45,641 nt of DNA, taken from NCBI GenBank assembly GCA_964499445.1, contig CAZCLE010000004.1, forward strand, positions 1 through 45,641, given 5' to 3'. Under the pieces are notes generated by a model. The model was given only the letters and a program-made list of their open reading frames with translations. It searched no databases and was not told the origin of the DNA. Each line of letters begins with the position of its first letter. Within the stretch, counting starts at the first letter, position 1. The stretch is from GCA-2688105 sp964499445 (GTDB lineage Bacteria; Chloroflexota; Dehalococcoidia; Dehalococcoidales; GCA-2688105). Position numbers and translations under genes: made by a program. Positions 37,896 through 45,641 of the stretch are shown one piece after another.

Positions 37896-39353
37896 TTATT
37901 GCAAATCTGCAATATCCTTCGTCTTGTGGGTTAAAGGCAAGTGTTTTTTTCGCCGATAGAGGTAGTAAATAATCAAGCCAGCAACCATCCAGGAGATTCC
38001 AACCCAACGGCTATAGGGTTGGGTAATTAATATGATAATCCATATTATTGCTGTAGCCGCTAAACCTAGGATAGCACTTATTGGCATCTCTCGCCCCTTA
38101 ATCCGTATATTCCAGCCAATCTTGAACGGGCGTGGTAGTTCTGGCTTTTTGGCTCTTAGGCTGAGGATGGAGGCATGGGCGAACATAAAGGCTAATAGTG
38201 AGCCAAAGGCATATAGCGTCCCCATGTTCTTAAAGGCATCAGCCGCCAAAAAGGCTGGAACCAGGATGAGAAGGGCTATTATGCTGAACAGAATTATTGA
38301 AATATGGGGCGTCTTGAATCGGGGGTGCACCCGGCTGAGGGCTGAGGGTAATAGATTGTGGCTACCTAGGGAGAAGGCAAGCCTTGAGATGCCCATCAGC
38401 CCGGCATTGGTAGCTATCAGCAAAATAGTACCGGCTAATATGGCGATTAGAGGTTTAAGGATGCCAGTTAACCAAGCCAGAGGAAAGCTAGCCGCGATAC
38501 CAGCTACCGGGTCTCTTGACCATTCAGAGGCAAGTTCCTGAGGGGTCATGGCTGACAGAGATACCAGGGAAATACCAGCGAAGATGACCAGGACAGCAAT
38601 TATCATCATTATTAGGGCTCTAGGCACCCTTTTCTCTGGCTGCCTCGTTTCTTCAGCCATCTGAGACATAGTTTCAATCCCGGTATAGGCGATGGAGGCT
38701 AAGGCTATGCCCAGAATCAGGTTACCGGCTGTTGGCCAGTTATCAATGATGCGATGAAACAGGACTGGCGGATTGAACAGGAGTATAAAGCCGATAACTA
38801 CCAGCGAAACCTGGGTGGTAATATCTACTATGGCGGCGCCGATATTTACTATTGAGGTCTCCTTTACTCCAATGATATTTATGGTCATAAGAAAGGTAAC
38901 GATTCCCATGGACATGGCGGTGCCAATAATGGGGGATTCCTTGAAGGGTACCCAGAAGAAGCCCAGATATGGGGGGATGGTATAGGCTGAGATTGAGATG
39001 GTAACAATATAGCTTAGCATTAATGCCCAGCCAGCGATAAAGCCAGCAGCATCGTTAAAGCCATGTCGGGCAAAAGTGGCTGAGCCACCGGCTTCAGGAA
39101 GCATGGCGGTGCCCTCAGCGTAGGTAAGGGCGGTGAATATGAAAAGAATGCCAGCAATACCCAGGGCTATGGGGGTAGCCCCCACCGCTACCAGGGCGAC
39201 AATACCCAGAGCATAGTAGATTGATGAGCCTACATTCCCGTAGCCAGCGCTGAATATAGCCGGAACCCCTAATACTCGTCTTAAGCGGTAGTGCCTAATT
39301 CGTCGTGGGCGGAAAATCCTATCACCGGGTTTAGGTTGCCAATTGGAGTTCAT
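37896..39353 (-). CDS. APC-superfamily permease (possible potassium importer)
   Basis: The 485-residue membrane protein has about twelve hydrophobic helices in the APC fold, with FSAGYGNVGSSIYYALG (first-helix Gly motif), ALTYAEGTAMLPEAGGSATFARHGFND and SIAYTGIETMSQMAEETRQPEKRVPRAL. The FxxY and GSSIYYALG pattern occurs in KimA/YdaO-like and amino acid permeases. Adjacent RCK and Usp genes favour K+ as substrate, but amino acids are possible. A consensus promoter lies at 39396-39424. It begins a four-gene operon. Confidence 0.85.
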   Translation of the reverse strand: MNSNWQPKPGDRIFRPRRIRHYRLRRVLGVPAIFSAGYGNVGSSIYYALGIVALVAVGATPIALGIAGILFIFTALTYAEGTAMLPEAGGSATFARHGFNDAAGFIAGWALMLSYIVTISISAYTIPPYLGFFWVPFKESPIIGTAMSMGIVTFLMTINIIGVKETSIVNIGAAIVDITTQVSLVVIGFILLFNPPVLFHRIIDNWPTAGNLILGIALASIAYTGIETMSQMAEETRQPEKRVPRALIMMIIAVLVIFAGISLVSLSAMTPQELASEWSRDPVAGIAASFPLAWLTGILKPLIAILAGTILLIATNAGLMGISRLAFSLGSHNLLPSALSRVHPRFKTPHISIILFSIIALLILVPAFLAADAFKNMGTLYAFGSLLAFMFAHASILSLRAKKPELPRPFKIGWNIRIKGREMPISAILGLAATAIIWIIILITQPYSRWVGISWMVAGLIIYYLYRRKKHLPLTHKTKDIADLQ

Positions 39354-39395
39354 ATTTCTGTGTCTGCCAGATTATTTAGTACCTGCAATCGGGGA

Positions 39396-39424
39396 ATTTT
39401 ACTCGTCTCTCGGCTGCATGTCAA
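39396..39424 (-). promoter_or_regulatory. Promoter of the permease-Usp-RCK operon
   Basis: Minus strand TTGACA (39424-39419), exactly 17 bases, TAAAAT (39401-39396). It is back to back with the plus-strand promoter at 39436, 11 bp between -35 boxes. Confidence 0.78.
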
Positions 39425-39435
39425 CTTGTGTTGGC

Positions 39436-39464
39436 TTGACAATTGTATCTACCTCATCTAAACT
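39436..39464 (+). promoter_or_regulatory. Promoter of the DUF47-pit operon
   Basis: TTGACA (39436-39441), exactly 17 bases, TAAACT (39459-39464). The TTGGCTTGACA context is shared with the divergent promoter at 12104-12114. Confidence 0.72.
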
Positions 39465-39561
39465 CACAGAGAAAGTAGCCGTAAATTAATTTCTTTCTAT
39501 CCCCTGATTTCTAATCACTGGCTACTTTAATAAGCCTTTGGCTAGCCGAGGAGGAGTAGTA

Positions 39562-40191
39562 GTGTTTAGATTTCCTTTCATACCCAGGGAGGAGAAGTTT
39601 TTCGGACTTTTTGAGGAGAGTGCTCATAATATGGTAAAGGCAGCTCAGGAGTTAAAAAAGATGGTTGATACCTGGGAAGATGTTGGGGAAAAAGCAGGTG
39701 AGATAACTGAGCTGGAGCACCAGGGGGATACTATTACCCATCAGATTATGGCTCAGTTGAATTGCACCTTTGTTACTCCGTTTGATAGAGAGGATATAGC
39801 CCTGCTGGCTCATACCCTGGATGATGTGACCGACTTTATCCAGGCGGCGGCTGATACCATGTTTATCTACAAGGTGGGTCATTCCAGCCAGAGAGCTAAA
39901 GAGCTAGCCGATATCATAGTGCAGGCGGCGATTGAGGTAGAAAGGGCAATGCCTCATTTGCGACATCGGTCTGAGTTGAAGCAGGTTTTCGAGCGATGTG
40001 TGGAGATTAATCGGTTGGAGAATATGGCTGACCGGGTGTTCCGCTCAGCGATGGGCGAGCTTTTTGAGGATGTTACTGATATTGCTGATGTTATTAAGTG
40101 GCGCGAGATTTATGAGTATATGGAGAGTGCCACCGATAGGTGTGAGGATGTGGCTAATGTCCTGGAGGGGGTAGCCCTCAAGCATGCCTGA
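39562..40191 (+). CDS. DUF47 PhoU-like regulator of phosphate transport
   Basis: The 209-residue all-helical protein matches the DUF47/YkaA family: FGLFEESAHNMVKAAQELKKMV, ITELEHQGDTITHQIMAQLNCTFVTPFDREDIALLAHTLDDVTDFIQAAADTM, and a C-terminal EYMESATDRCEDVANVLEGVALKH. These proteins are partners of PiT phosphate transporters. The GTG at 39562 is chosen because GGAGGAG lies six bases upstream. It overlaps pit by 8 bp. Confidence 0.92.
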   Translation: MFRFPFIPREEKFFGLFEESAHNMVKAAQELKKMVDTWEDVGEKAGEITELEHQGDTITHQIMAQLNCTFVTPFDREDIALLAHTLDDVTDFIQAAADTMFIYKVGHSSQRAKELADIIVQAAIEVERAMPHLRHRSELKQVFERCVEINRLENMADRVFRSAMGELFEDVTDIADVIKWREIYEYMESATDRCEDVANVLEGVALKHA

Positions 40192-41212
40192 TGCCTCGCT
40201 TTATCTTCTTATCCTTATTATCCTTCTAGCGGTTGGTTTTGGAGTAGTTAACGGTTTCAATGATGCCGCTAATGCCATTGCTATCGTGGTTAGCACCCGT
40301 GTCCTTCCCCCACGGAATGCCATAATATTAGCTGCTTTCTTTAATTTTGCTGGTGCGGCTACTGGTCTGGCTGTCGCCCGGACTATTGGTAAGGGGATTC
40401 TAACTCCAGAAGTTATCTCGCAGTTTCAATATGTGCCAGTAATTGCCGCTTTAGCCTCGGTTATTATCTGGACAAGCCTGGCTACTTACTACGGTCTGCC
40501 GGTAAGCTTGACCCATGGCTTTATTGCCGGGCTAGCCGCCGCCGGGATAGCTGTGGCTGGTGTTGAAGCGGTGGTGTGGGGTGTCTTGCAGCGGGTTATG
40601 TCGGCCGTGGTTACCGCCCCTGTCCTTGGCTTTATTGGCGGGTTTGCGCTGATGGTTATTCTATTTTGGGTGTTCCGGCGTAGTGCCCTGGCTAGGGTAC
40701 GGGCTATTTTTGGTCGCTTGCAAATCCCGGCGACTGCTTTCGTGGCGTATAGCCATGGCAAGAATGACGGTCAGATGCCCATCGGTGTCATCACTATGGC
40801 ACTGGTAGTCTTTTATAACGATACCAGTCTGTGGGACCGTCTTTCCTTGTGGGACCCCGGCACAGGGTGGATAATAGTTATATCAGCCCTAGCTATTAGC
40901 TCAGGCATGGCTATTGGTGGCTGGCGGGTTATTAGAACGATGGGGATGAAGATTACTACCCTGAGACCGGCTCATGGCTTTGCGGCTCAGGCCTCGGCAG
41001 CTGCCGTTATTGAAGCAGCTTCACAATTGGGCATTCCGGTAAGCACCACTCATTGCATAAGTTCCGCTATTATGGGGGTGGGTGCCACCAAACGGCTTTC
41101 GGCGGTGCGCTGGGGGGTGGCGGGCAATATTATCGCCGCCTGGATATTTACCTTTCCTATCTGTGGTGGACTGGGCTATTTGTTTGCCTGGTTGTTAAAA
41201 ATGTTCCTCTAG
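40184..41212 (+). CDS. pit: PiT-family inorganic phosphate transporter
   Basis: The 342-residue membrane protein has the PiT signatures GFGVVNGFNDAANAIAIVVSTRVL (first half) and the second-half repeat (VSTTHCISSAIMGVGATKR, plus AYSHGKNDGQMPIG). About ten membrane helices form two inverted repeats. It imports phosphate (as metal phosphate) with H+ or Na+. The DUF47 gene overlaps upstream, the normal arrangement. The end is convergent with gmk five bases away. Confidence 0.95.
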   Translation: MPDASLYLLILIILLAVGFGVVNGFNDAANAIAIVVSTRVLPPRNAIILAAFFNFAGAATGLAVARTIGKGILTPEVISQFQYVPVIAALASVIIWTSLATYYGLPVSLTHGFIAGLAAAGIAVAGVEAVVWGVLQRVMSAVVTAPVLGFIGGFALMVILFWVFRRSALARVRAIFGRLQIPATAFVAYSHGKNDGQMPIGVITMALVVFYNDTSLWDRLSLWDPGTGWIIVISALAISSGMAIGGWRVIRTMGMKITTLRPAHGFAAQASAAAVIEAASQLGIPVSTTHCISSAIMGVGATKRLSAVRWGVAGNIIAAWIFTFPICGGLGYLFAWLLKMFL

Positions 41213-41217
41213 TTAGC

Positions 41218-41853
41218 TTATAGGACAATCTCTCGGGGAGTTATCCGGCACTTCTCTGCAGTAATAATGGACTTAATGTCCGATATTGCCCGGTCAATGT
41301 CGCCCTGTTTGTTGATTACCACATAGTCAAATAGGGGTAGTTGTTTTATTTCTTCTTCGGCAGTTTTTAGGCGTAGGGCTAGGTCAAAGGGTGATTCAGT
41401 ATGGCGTTGCTTGAGTCTCAGGGTAAGGTCTTCCATTGACGGGGGCGTCAGAAAAATAAATACTGATTGGGGCAGGATTTTTTTAATAGTAGCCGCCCCT
41501 TGAGTGTCAACCTTTACTATTATATCTTGCCCCTTGTCCAGTGCTTGCTTGATGGGTTGCTTGGGCACGCCGTACCAATGGCTATACACATTCGCCCACT
41601 CTAGCAACTCATTCTTTTTAACCATCTCTTGGAACTTTTCTGTTGAGACAAAGTGATAGTCTATATTATCCCTCTCCCTAGCTCGCTTAGGTCGTGTGGT
41701 TACGGTTACAATGTGTTCCAGAGAGTGGCCCGATTCCTTCATCCGGGACAAAACGGCATCTTTACCGGTTCCCGAGGGACCGGAGAGAACTATGAGTAAC
41801 GACCTTCGTGGCAGGTGGAACGAGGCTTGGCTTTCATGGCTCACCTTTTTCAT
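41218..41853 (-). CDS. gmk: Guanylate kinase
   Basis: It phosphorylates GMP to GDP. The 211-residue protein has the P-loop LSGPSGTGKD (about 23-32), VTTRPKRARERDNIDYHFVS, and the GMP-binding ELLEWANVYSHWYGVPKQPI and VDTQGAATIKK blocks. The N-terminus is about 15 residues longer than usual. It overlaps remA by 20 bp, so the pair is co-transcribed. Confidence 0.94.
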   Translation of the reverse strand: MKKVSHESQASFHLPRRSLLIVLSGPSGTGKDAVLSRMKESGHSLEHIVTVTTRPKRARERDNIDYHFVSTEKFQEMVKKNELLEWANVYSHWYGVPKQPIKQALDKGQDIIVKVDTQGAATIKKILPQSVFIFLTPPSMEDLTLRLKQRHTESPFDLALRLKTAEEEIKQLPLFDYVVINKQGDIDRAISDIKSIITAEKCRITPREIVL

Positions 41854-42127
41854 CGCTTTGCTTTGGTTTCAGTATTGCACCTCCTCGCCCCGTTTGTGAC
41901 CTACCAGCGATAGTTTCTGGGGCTAGGGCAGCTAGAATAATGTGTCCGCTATCGGTGAAGATAACCGCTTTTGTCCTTCGGCCACTAGTCATATCAATTA
42001 GCAGCCCCTTATTTCTCCCATCCTGAATGGTGCGTTTGGTAGGCGCTGAGTTTGGCGAAACTATAGCAATTGTCCTATTCATGGCTAATATATTACCAAA
42101 ACCAATGTGCACTAATTCAACGGTCAT
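41834..42127 (-). CDS. remA: RemA/DUF370 family regulator
   Basis: The 97-residue protein has the RemA core VELVHIGFGNILAMNRTIAIVSPNSAPTKRTIQDGRNKGLLIDMTSGRRTKAVIFTDSGHIILAALAPETIA. RemA forms octamers that bind DNA through the conserved Arg residues and controls matrix and osmoprotection genes in Bacillus; its role here is unknown. Order remA-gmk is conserved in Firmicutes. The ATG at 42127 fits GGGGTAATGATA as SD better than the one at 42133. Confidence 0.92.
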   Translation of the reverse strand: MTVELVHIGFGNILAMNRTIAIVSPNSAPTKRTIQDGRNKGLLIDMTSGRRTKAVIFTDSGHIILAALAPETIAGRSQTGRGGAILKPKQSDEKGEP

Positions 42128-42397
42128 TATCATTACCCCAGAGGATTTATTTTTGTTGATGTTAGATTAAATCTTTAATGCCAAAACGGAAAAGTTATCT
42201 GAGCATCCGATTGGCTTAATTGAGTCTCATTAAATATATTGTTTCAATGATTAGCGAGGCGTATCACCCCCTTTCATAGGTTACTTTTAATTGCGGTGCC
42301 TTTTATCTTATACCCTTAGTGGCAATTAAGCAATACTTAATGACTTGAATTATACCCAATTTAGTGATAAATTATAACATTGATTGAATATGAATGA

Positions 42398-42480
42398 GGG
42401 GTTATCGCCAATTTTGGCTAGCAGAAAAGGAAACGGGCTATCTCTGAAATTGTTTCTTCAAGGAGATAGCTCATTTTTTT
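42398..42480 (+). promoter_or_regulatory. Attenuator-like leader of the nfn operon
   Basis: The gene-free region 42128-42530 is AT-rich. Near its end GGGGTTATCGCCAATTTTGGC (42398-42418, with a GCCA/TGGC hairpin) is followed by a strong terminator at 42435-42480. GGGTTATC (42399-42406) can pair with GATAGCTC (42465-42472), the 3' arm of the terminator, because it mimics its 5' arm GGGCTATC. This is the layout of a riboswitch or protein-controlled attenuator. I cannot match it to a named riboswitch class. Upstream of 42398 I see only possible AT-rich promoter sequence (TATAAC at 42373-42378). Confidence 0.5.
42435..42480 (+). terminator. Intrinsic terminator upstream of nfnA
   Basis: GGGCTATCTC (42435-42444) pairs with GAGATAGCTC (42463-42472) over ten bp with one G-T pair, followed by ATTTTTTT (42473-42480). 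It lies about 50 bp before the nfnA start and far from any upstream plus-strand gene, so it acts within the leader. Confidence 0.8.
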
Positions 42481-42530
42481 GGTTTATTTAACCAATTGAA
42501 GTAGATAGGAACACAGGGGGTGAGAAATAG

Positions 42531-43370
42531 TTGTATAAGATATTGTTGAAGCAAGACCTGGTACCCGGCATTCATCTGTTTAAGGTGGCGGCACCTAATG
42601 TAGCTAAGAAGGCTCGTCCGGGGCAGTTTGTCGTCATCAGGATTGATGAGAGGGGTGAGCGTATCCCACTGACGGTTGCCGATTGGGACGAGAAAGAGGG
42701 TAGTGTTACCATCGTCTTTATGGAGGTGGGCACAACCACCGCCAGGCTAGCCTTGTTAGAGGCTGGTGACTCTATCGCTAATTTTGTGGGGCCGCTGGGT
42801 TTGCCGACCCATATTGAGAAATTTGGTACCGTAGTTTGTGTGGCGGGAGGGGTTGGTGTGGCTCCTATAGCGCCCATTGCCCGGGGGTTAAAGGAAGCTG
42901 GGAACAAGCTTATCTCCATCCTGGGGGCTCGGAGCCAAAACTTGCTCTTTTGGGAGGACGAACTGCGCCGGGTCAGCGACCAGCTAATAGTTACCACTGA
43001 TGACGGCTCTTATGGGCGTAAAGGATTGGTAACCGAGCCACTGAAGGAGCTACTTGAAAGCGGTGACGGGATTGATAGGGTTGTGGCTATTGGCCCGAGC
43101 ATTATGATGAAATTCTGCGCCAAGACCACCGAGCCTTTTGGGGTTAAAACCATTGTTAGTTTGAATTCCATAATGGTTGATGGCACCGGGATGTGCGGGT
43201 GCTGTCGGGTATCTGTTGGCGGCGCGACCAGGTTTGCCTGCGTAGATGGCCCTGATTTTGATGGTCATCAGGTGGACTGGGATTTGCTTATGGCCCGCCA
43301 GCGTATTTATCTTGATGAAGAGAAGCGTTCTTTTGAGCAGTGGCGGGGTAAATCCGGCAGTTGTTCCTGA
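42531..43370 (+). CDS. nfnA: NfnA/SudB-type FAD, NAD and [2Fe-2S] oxidoreductase subunit
   Basis: The 279-residue protein is a ferredoxin:NADP reductase-like subunit: an N-terminal FAD domain (PGQFVVIRIDERGERIPLTVADWD), a NAD-binding domain (VVCVAGGVGVAPIAPIARGLKEAGN, DDGSYGRKG), and a C-terminal [2Fe-2S] site MCGCCRV...ACVDGPDFDGH. With NfnB it probably forms the electron-bifurcating complex linking NADH, NADPH and ferredoxin; the sulfide dehydrogenase name applies to the same family. Start TTG after CAGGGGGTGAG. It is 24 bp before nfnB. Confidence 0.88.
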   Translation: MYKILLKQDLVPGIHLFKVAAPNVAKKARPGQFVVIRIDERGERIPLTVADWDEKEGSVTIVFMEVGTTTARLALLEAGDSIANFVGPLGLPTHIEKFGTVVCVAGGVGVAPIAPIARGLKEAGNKLISILGARSQNLLFWEDELRRVSDQLIVTTDDGSYGRKGLVTEPLKELLESGDGIDRVVAIGPSIMMKFCAKTTEPFGVKTIVSLNSIMVDGTGMCGCCRVSVGGATRFACVDGPDFDGHQVDWDLLMARQRIYLDEEKRSFEQWRGKSGSCS

Positions 43371-43394
43371 ATAGGAGTCTGGAGGTAAGTATAT

Positions 43395-44792
43395 ATGGCG
43401 AAAGTTAACTTGAACCGAGTGCCGATGCCGAGGCAAGACCCCAAAGAACGGGGTAGGAACTTCAATGAAGTTGCTTTAGGTTATAGCCTGGAGCAGGCGC
43501 AGGAAGAGGCGAGCCGCTGTATCCAGTGTCCCAAGCGCGCTTGTACTGAAGGCTGCCCGGTAGAGGTAGATATTCCTGATTTTATCCAGGCTATCCGCGA
43601 TGGTAATATGCCTGAGGCGGTAAGGATACTCAAGAGCAAAAACAGCCTGCCCGGTATCTGCGGGCGGGTTTGTCCTCAGGAGACACAGTGCGAGGAGACC
43701 TGCTCTCTGGCTAAGAAGGGAGCCCCCATTGCCATCGGTCGTCTGGAGCGATTTGTGGCTGACTGGGAGCGGGCTAATATGCCCTCGGCAGGCTCATCGC
43801 CGGTGCTGCCTAAGCCCACCGGTAAGCGGGTGGGGATTGTCGGCTCAGGACCAGCCGGATTAACCGCGGCGGCTGATTTGGCTAAGCTGGGACACAGTGT
43901 TACCATCTTTGAGGCACTGCATGTTGCCGGCGGGGTACTAATGTATGGCATCCCTGAGTTCAGGTTGCCCAAAGAGATTGTCCAGGCTGAGGTTGATTAT
44001 GTCGCTTCCCTGGGGGTGAAGATTGAATTAGATTCGGTGGTGGGCAAGCTGATGACTATTGATGAATTACTGAGTAATGGCTATGATGCTGTCTTCTTGG
44101 GCACCGGCGCTGGACTACCCATGTTTATGAACATCCCCGGGGAGAACCTTAACGGCATTTATTCGGCAAACGAGTTCCTGACCCGGGTCAATCTGATGAA
44201 GGCATATCAATTTCCCGAATATGATACACCGGTGAAGGTGGGCAAGCGGGTGGCGGTGATTGGTGGCGGTAATGTAGCTATGGATTCGGCCCGGTGTGCC
44301 CTCAGGCTTGGTGCTGATGAGGTCTATATTGTCTACCGTCGGTCTGAGGTGGAGTTGCCCGCCCGTCGGGAGGAGGTGGAGAATGCTATGGAGGAGGGTA
44401 TTAAGTTCAAGTTTCTGACCAACCCCAAGCAGTTTCTGGGTAATGAGCAGAACTGGGTGGTGGGTATGGAGTGCTATGAGATGGAGCTGGGTGAGCCTGA
44501 TGAGAGTGGTCGGCGGCGCCCGATTGTCAGGCCGGGAAGTGAGTTTATCATTGATGTCGATGTGGTGATAGTCGCCCTGGGCACTACCCCCAACCCCCTT
44601 ATTGCGTCAACTACTGAGGGTCTGGAAACGACCCGGTGGGGCACGGTGGTGGCTGATGAGGAGACGGGTAAGGCGGTGAAAGCTAAGGTATGGGCAGGTG
44701 GCGATATAGTTACCGGTTCCGCCACTGTCATCAGTGCTATGGGCGCCGGCAAACGAGCCGCCGCCGATATAGATAAGTATTTAAAGGGATAG
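43395..44792 (+). CDS. nfnB: NfnB/GltA-type oxidoreductase subunit (glutamate synthase small-subunit family)
   Basis: The 465-residue protein has an N-terminal ferredoxin-like part with two [4Fe-4S] cysteine sets: CIQCPKRACTEGCPVEVDIP and CGRVCPQETQCEETC. Then come two Rossmann domains: VGIVGSGPAGLTAAADLAKLGH (FAD) and RVAVIGGGNVAMDSARCALRLGADEVYIVYRRSE (NADPH). AGGDIVTGSATVISAMGAGKRAA ends the FAD site. The name GltA is common for this family, but the neighbour is NfnA, not glutamate synthase large subunit. GGAGG precedes the ATG. Confidence 0.9.
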   Translation: MAKVNLNRVPMPRQDPKERGRNFNEVALGYSLEQAQEEASRCIQCPKRACTEGCPVEVDIPDFIQAIRDGNMPEAVRILKSKNSLPGICGRVCPQETQCEETCSLAKKGAPIAIGRLERFVADWERANMPSAGSSPVLPKPTGKRVGIVGSGPAGLTAAADLAKLGHSVTIFEALHVAGGVLMYGIPEFRLPKEIVQAEVDYVASLGVKIELDSVVGKLMTIDELLSNGYDAVFLGTGAGLPMFMNIPGENLNGIYSANEFLTRVNLMKAYQFPEYDTPVKVGKRVAVIGGGNVAMDSARCALRLGADEVYIVYRRSEVELPARREEVENAMEEGIKFKFLTNPKQFLGNEQNWVVGMECYEMELGEPDESGRRRPIVRPGSEFIIDVDVVIVALGTTPNPLIASTTEGLETTRWGTVVADEETGKAVKAKVWAGGDIVTGSATVISAMGAGKRAAADIDKYLKG

Positions 44793-44822
44793 GGTTTACT
44801 TTTTAGCTTGCATTAATTAGGG

Positions 44823-44855
44823 GCCTTACTGCTGAGCGGTGAGGCTTCTTTTTTT
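44823..44855 (+). terminator. Terminator of the nfn operon
   Basis: GCCTTAC (44823-44829) pairs with GTGAGGC (44839-44845), followed by TTCTTTTTTT (44846-44855). Confidence 0.82.
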
Positions 44856-44863
44856 GGGGAGTC

Positions 44864-44947
44864 TAAGAGGGGCGTTAGCCCCTCTTTTTAATATCTTCCC
44901 CCTCTCCTTATCGGGGGGGGAAGGGGATAAAGGGGATAGGGTTACCT
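44864..44947 (-). repeat. Two-hairpin intergenic repeat, copy after nfnB
   Basis: TAAGAGGGGC-gtta-GCCCCTCT, a short spacer, then CCCCCTCTCCTTatcGGGGGGGGAAGGGG with an imperfect hairpin and a GGGGATAGGGTTACC tail. Confidence 0.75.
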
Positions 44948-44967
44948 ATTGCTTGGGTTCTTTCAGT

Positions 44968-45201
44968 TTAGGCATAGATTTTAATACCCCTATCACCTAA
45001 AGTCCGCTCAATCTCTGCCCTATTAGGCAAATCATCTGTAATTACACCCTCGCTAACGCATAGCAATTCTACGCCAATCGGCGTACCATCTTTGGCAAAA
45101 TCTATACGCCTCTCATGGTCTAAATTTTTGCCGTAGGCGTAGGGTGCATCGCTAAGATATATATAGATAGCATCAGCCTTTTTGTCGTATTCCGCCCTCA
45201 T
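44968..45201 (-). CDS. DUF2283 family protein (putative antitoxin)
   Basis: The 77-residue protein fits DUF2283: MRAEYDKKADAIYIYLSDAPYAYGKNLDHERRIDFAKDGTPIGVELLCVSEGV. These small proteins are often encoded next to DUF4258 proteins and have been proposed as antitoxins. It follows the DUF4258 gene by 20 bp. AGGGAGAGGG precedes the ATG. Confidence 0.85.
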   Translation of the reverse strand: MRAEYDKKADAIYIYLSDAPYAYGKNLDHERRIDFAKDGTPIGVELLCVSEGVITDDLPNRAEIERTLGDRGIKIYA

Positions 45202-45221
45202 TTTCCCTCTCCCTTAATCTA

Positions 45222-45431
45222 TTAATCCTCTACTGTAATTACTACTAATGGATTCTCTTTTTGAACTACAACTTTAATGCATCTTTTGCTTACATGTACA
45301 GTATATTTGGGATTCCCCTTCTTGTCTCGGTATAATATGTCATGATTTTGAAGGCAAGCCTCCACCTCAGCTTCAGAAATCCTCCGTTGCCTCATTCTTT
45401 TCTGGGCATGAGGTAGGTAGTGCAATTCCAT
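45222..45431 (-). CDS. DUF4258 family protein (putative toxin)
   Basis: The 69-residue protein fits DUF4258: LHYLPHAQKRMRQRRISEAEVEACLQNHDILYRDKKGNPKYTVHVSKRCIKVVVQKENPLVVITVED. The His-x7-Arg-Gln-Arg start and VVITV end are typical, with a BrnT/RelE-like fold expected. It probably is the toxin partner of the DUF2283 protein. The upstream block resembles that of hicBA module 1. GGGATGG lies just upstream of the ATG. Confidence 0.82.
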   Translation of the reverse strand: MELHYLPHAQKRMRQRRISEAEVEACLQNHDILYRDKKGNPKYTVHVSKRCIKVVVQKENPLVVITVED

Positions 45432-45511
45432 CCCTTGATATCCCCAGCAAACAACACAACATTCCTTAACGCTTCCATGAATACACGTGTATTCTCTTCT
45501 ATACTCTTTAT

Positions 45512-45542
45512 ATCATACACCACAATGCACCGCACTTGTCAA
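45512..45542 (-). promoter_or_regulatory. Promoter of the DUF4258-DUF2283 module
   Basis: Minus strand TTGACA (45542-45537), 19 bases, TATGAT (45517-45512). The spacer shares the ATTGTGGTGTAT segment with the hicBA promoter at 19214-19244. Confidence 0.5.
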
Positions 45543-45585
45543 CACCCATTAGTGTCTCTGAGTATCCCCGAAAGTATCATTTACC

Positions 45586-45613
45586 TTGACACCCCTTACT
45601 TTAGTGCTATAAT
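45586..45613 (+). promoter_or_regulatory. Divergent promoter at the window end
   Basis: TTGACA (45586-45591), 16 bases, TATAAT (45608-45613), followed by AAAGGGGGTGAGG, an SD-like run, at the right edge. The gene it drives lies beyond the window. Confidence 0.62.
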
Positions 45614-45641
45614 CACCTCGAAAGGGGGTGAGGTAGATTTG

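Noticed and set aside
42398..42434. Fluoride, preQ1 or guanidine riboswitch before nfnA
   Set aside because: The conserved cores of these classes as I know them are not present; only the attenuator layout can be supported.
43395..44792. Glutamate synthase small subunit
   Set aside because: No large subunit is present and the upstream gene is an NfnA/SudB-type partner, so an Nfn-like complex is more likely.

Overview
The window looks like chromosomal DNA of a mesophilic, moderate-GC bacterium, most likely a Dehalococcoidia-type Chloroflexota. This is inferred from gene content and order (yceD-rpmF-fabK-fabD, nusB-acpP-HAD, a split FeoB, remA-gmk, NfnAB-type proteins, a LacD-type aldolase), from frequent TTG/GTG starts with strong Shine-Dalgarno (SD) sites, and from many small GC-rich hairpin repeats between genes. 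No 16S or marker phylogeny was possible.

Layout. 1-1.4 kb: 3' part of tRNA-Glu, a PNPOx-fold flavoprotein, tRNA-Val and a YfcE-type phosphoesterase. 1.5-5.8 kb: a sugar-nucleotide pyrophosphorylase, then an iron uptake operon feoA-feoA-feoB(G)-feoB(membrane) and a DtxR-family repressor gene, each preceded by a related inverted repeat. 6-10 kb: pyruvate kinase, a macro-domain protein, a PfkB sugar-phosphate kinase and a LacD aldolase. 10.2-16.3 kb: plsC-ispH, a stand-alone AsnC-type ligand-binding protein, then yceD-rpmF-fabK-fabD and nusB-acpP-HAD. 16.3-20.6 kb: a B12-binding radical SAM protein followed by an accessory strip with a strongly structured orphan RNA candidate, two hicBA toxin-antitoxin modules (both toxin genes look damaged or atypically started), three near-identical two-hairpin repeats and an AT-rich membrane protein. 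20.6-29.4 kb: mfd, then proB and proA separated by a small ORF and a methyltransferase fused to a nuclease-like domain, then RNase PH. 29.4-33.2 kb: a repeat cluster, an eIF2B-like protein, a Nudix protein, PncC, a small membrane protein and a DUF4349 protein. 33.2-42.1 kb: comEC/comEA, an APC permease-Usp-RCK-RCK cluster, DUF47-PiT phosphate uptake and remA-gmk. 42.1-45.6 kb: an attenuator-like leader before nfnA-nfnB, then a DUF4258/DUF2283 pair whose upstream region repeats that of the first hicBA module.

The most unusual items are the 165-235 nt multi-stem RNA candidate on the minus strand near 18.06-18.29 kb (possibly related to HEARO/omega RNAs but with no iscB beside it and with its own terminator), the shared divergent promoter block of two different toxin-antitoxin modules, the DtxR operator pair, the APC permease-Usp-RCK cluster that may be a potassium importer, and the antiterminator-like leader of the nfn operon. 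All family assignments come from reading the translated sequence; no database search was run.
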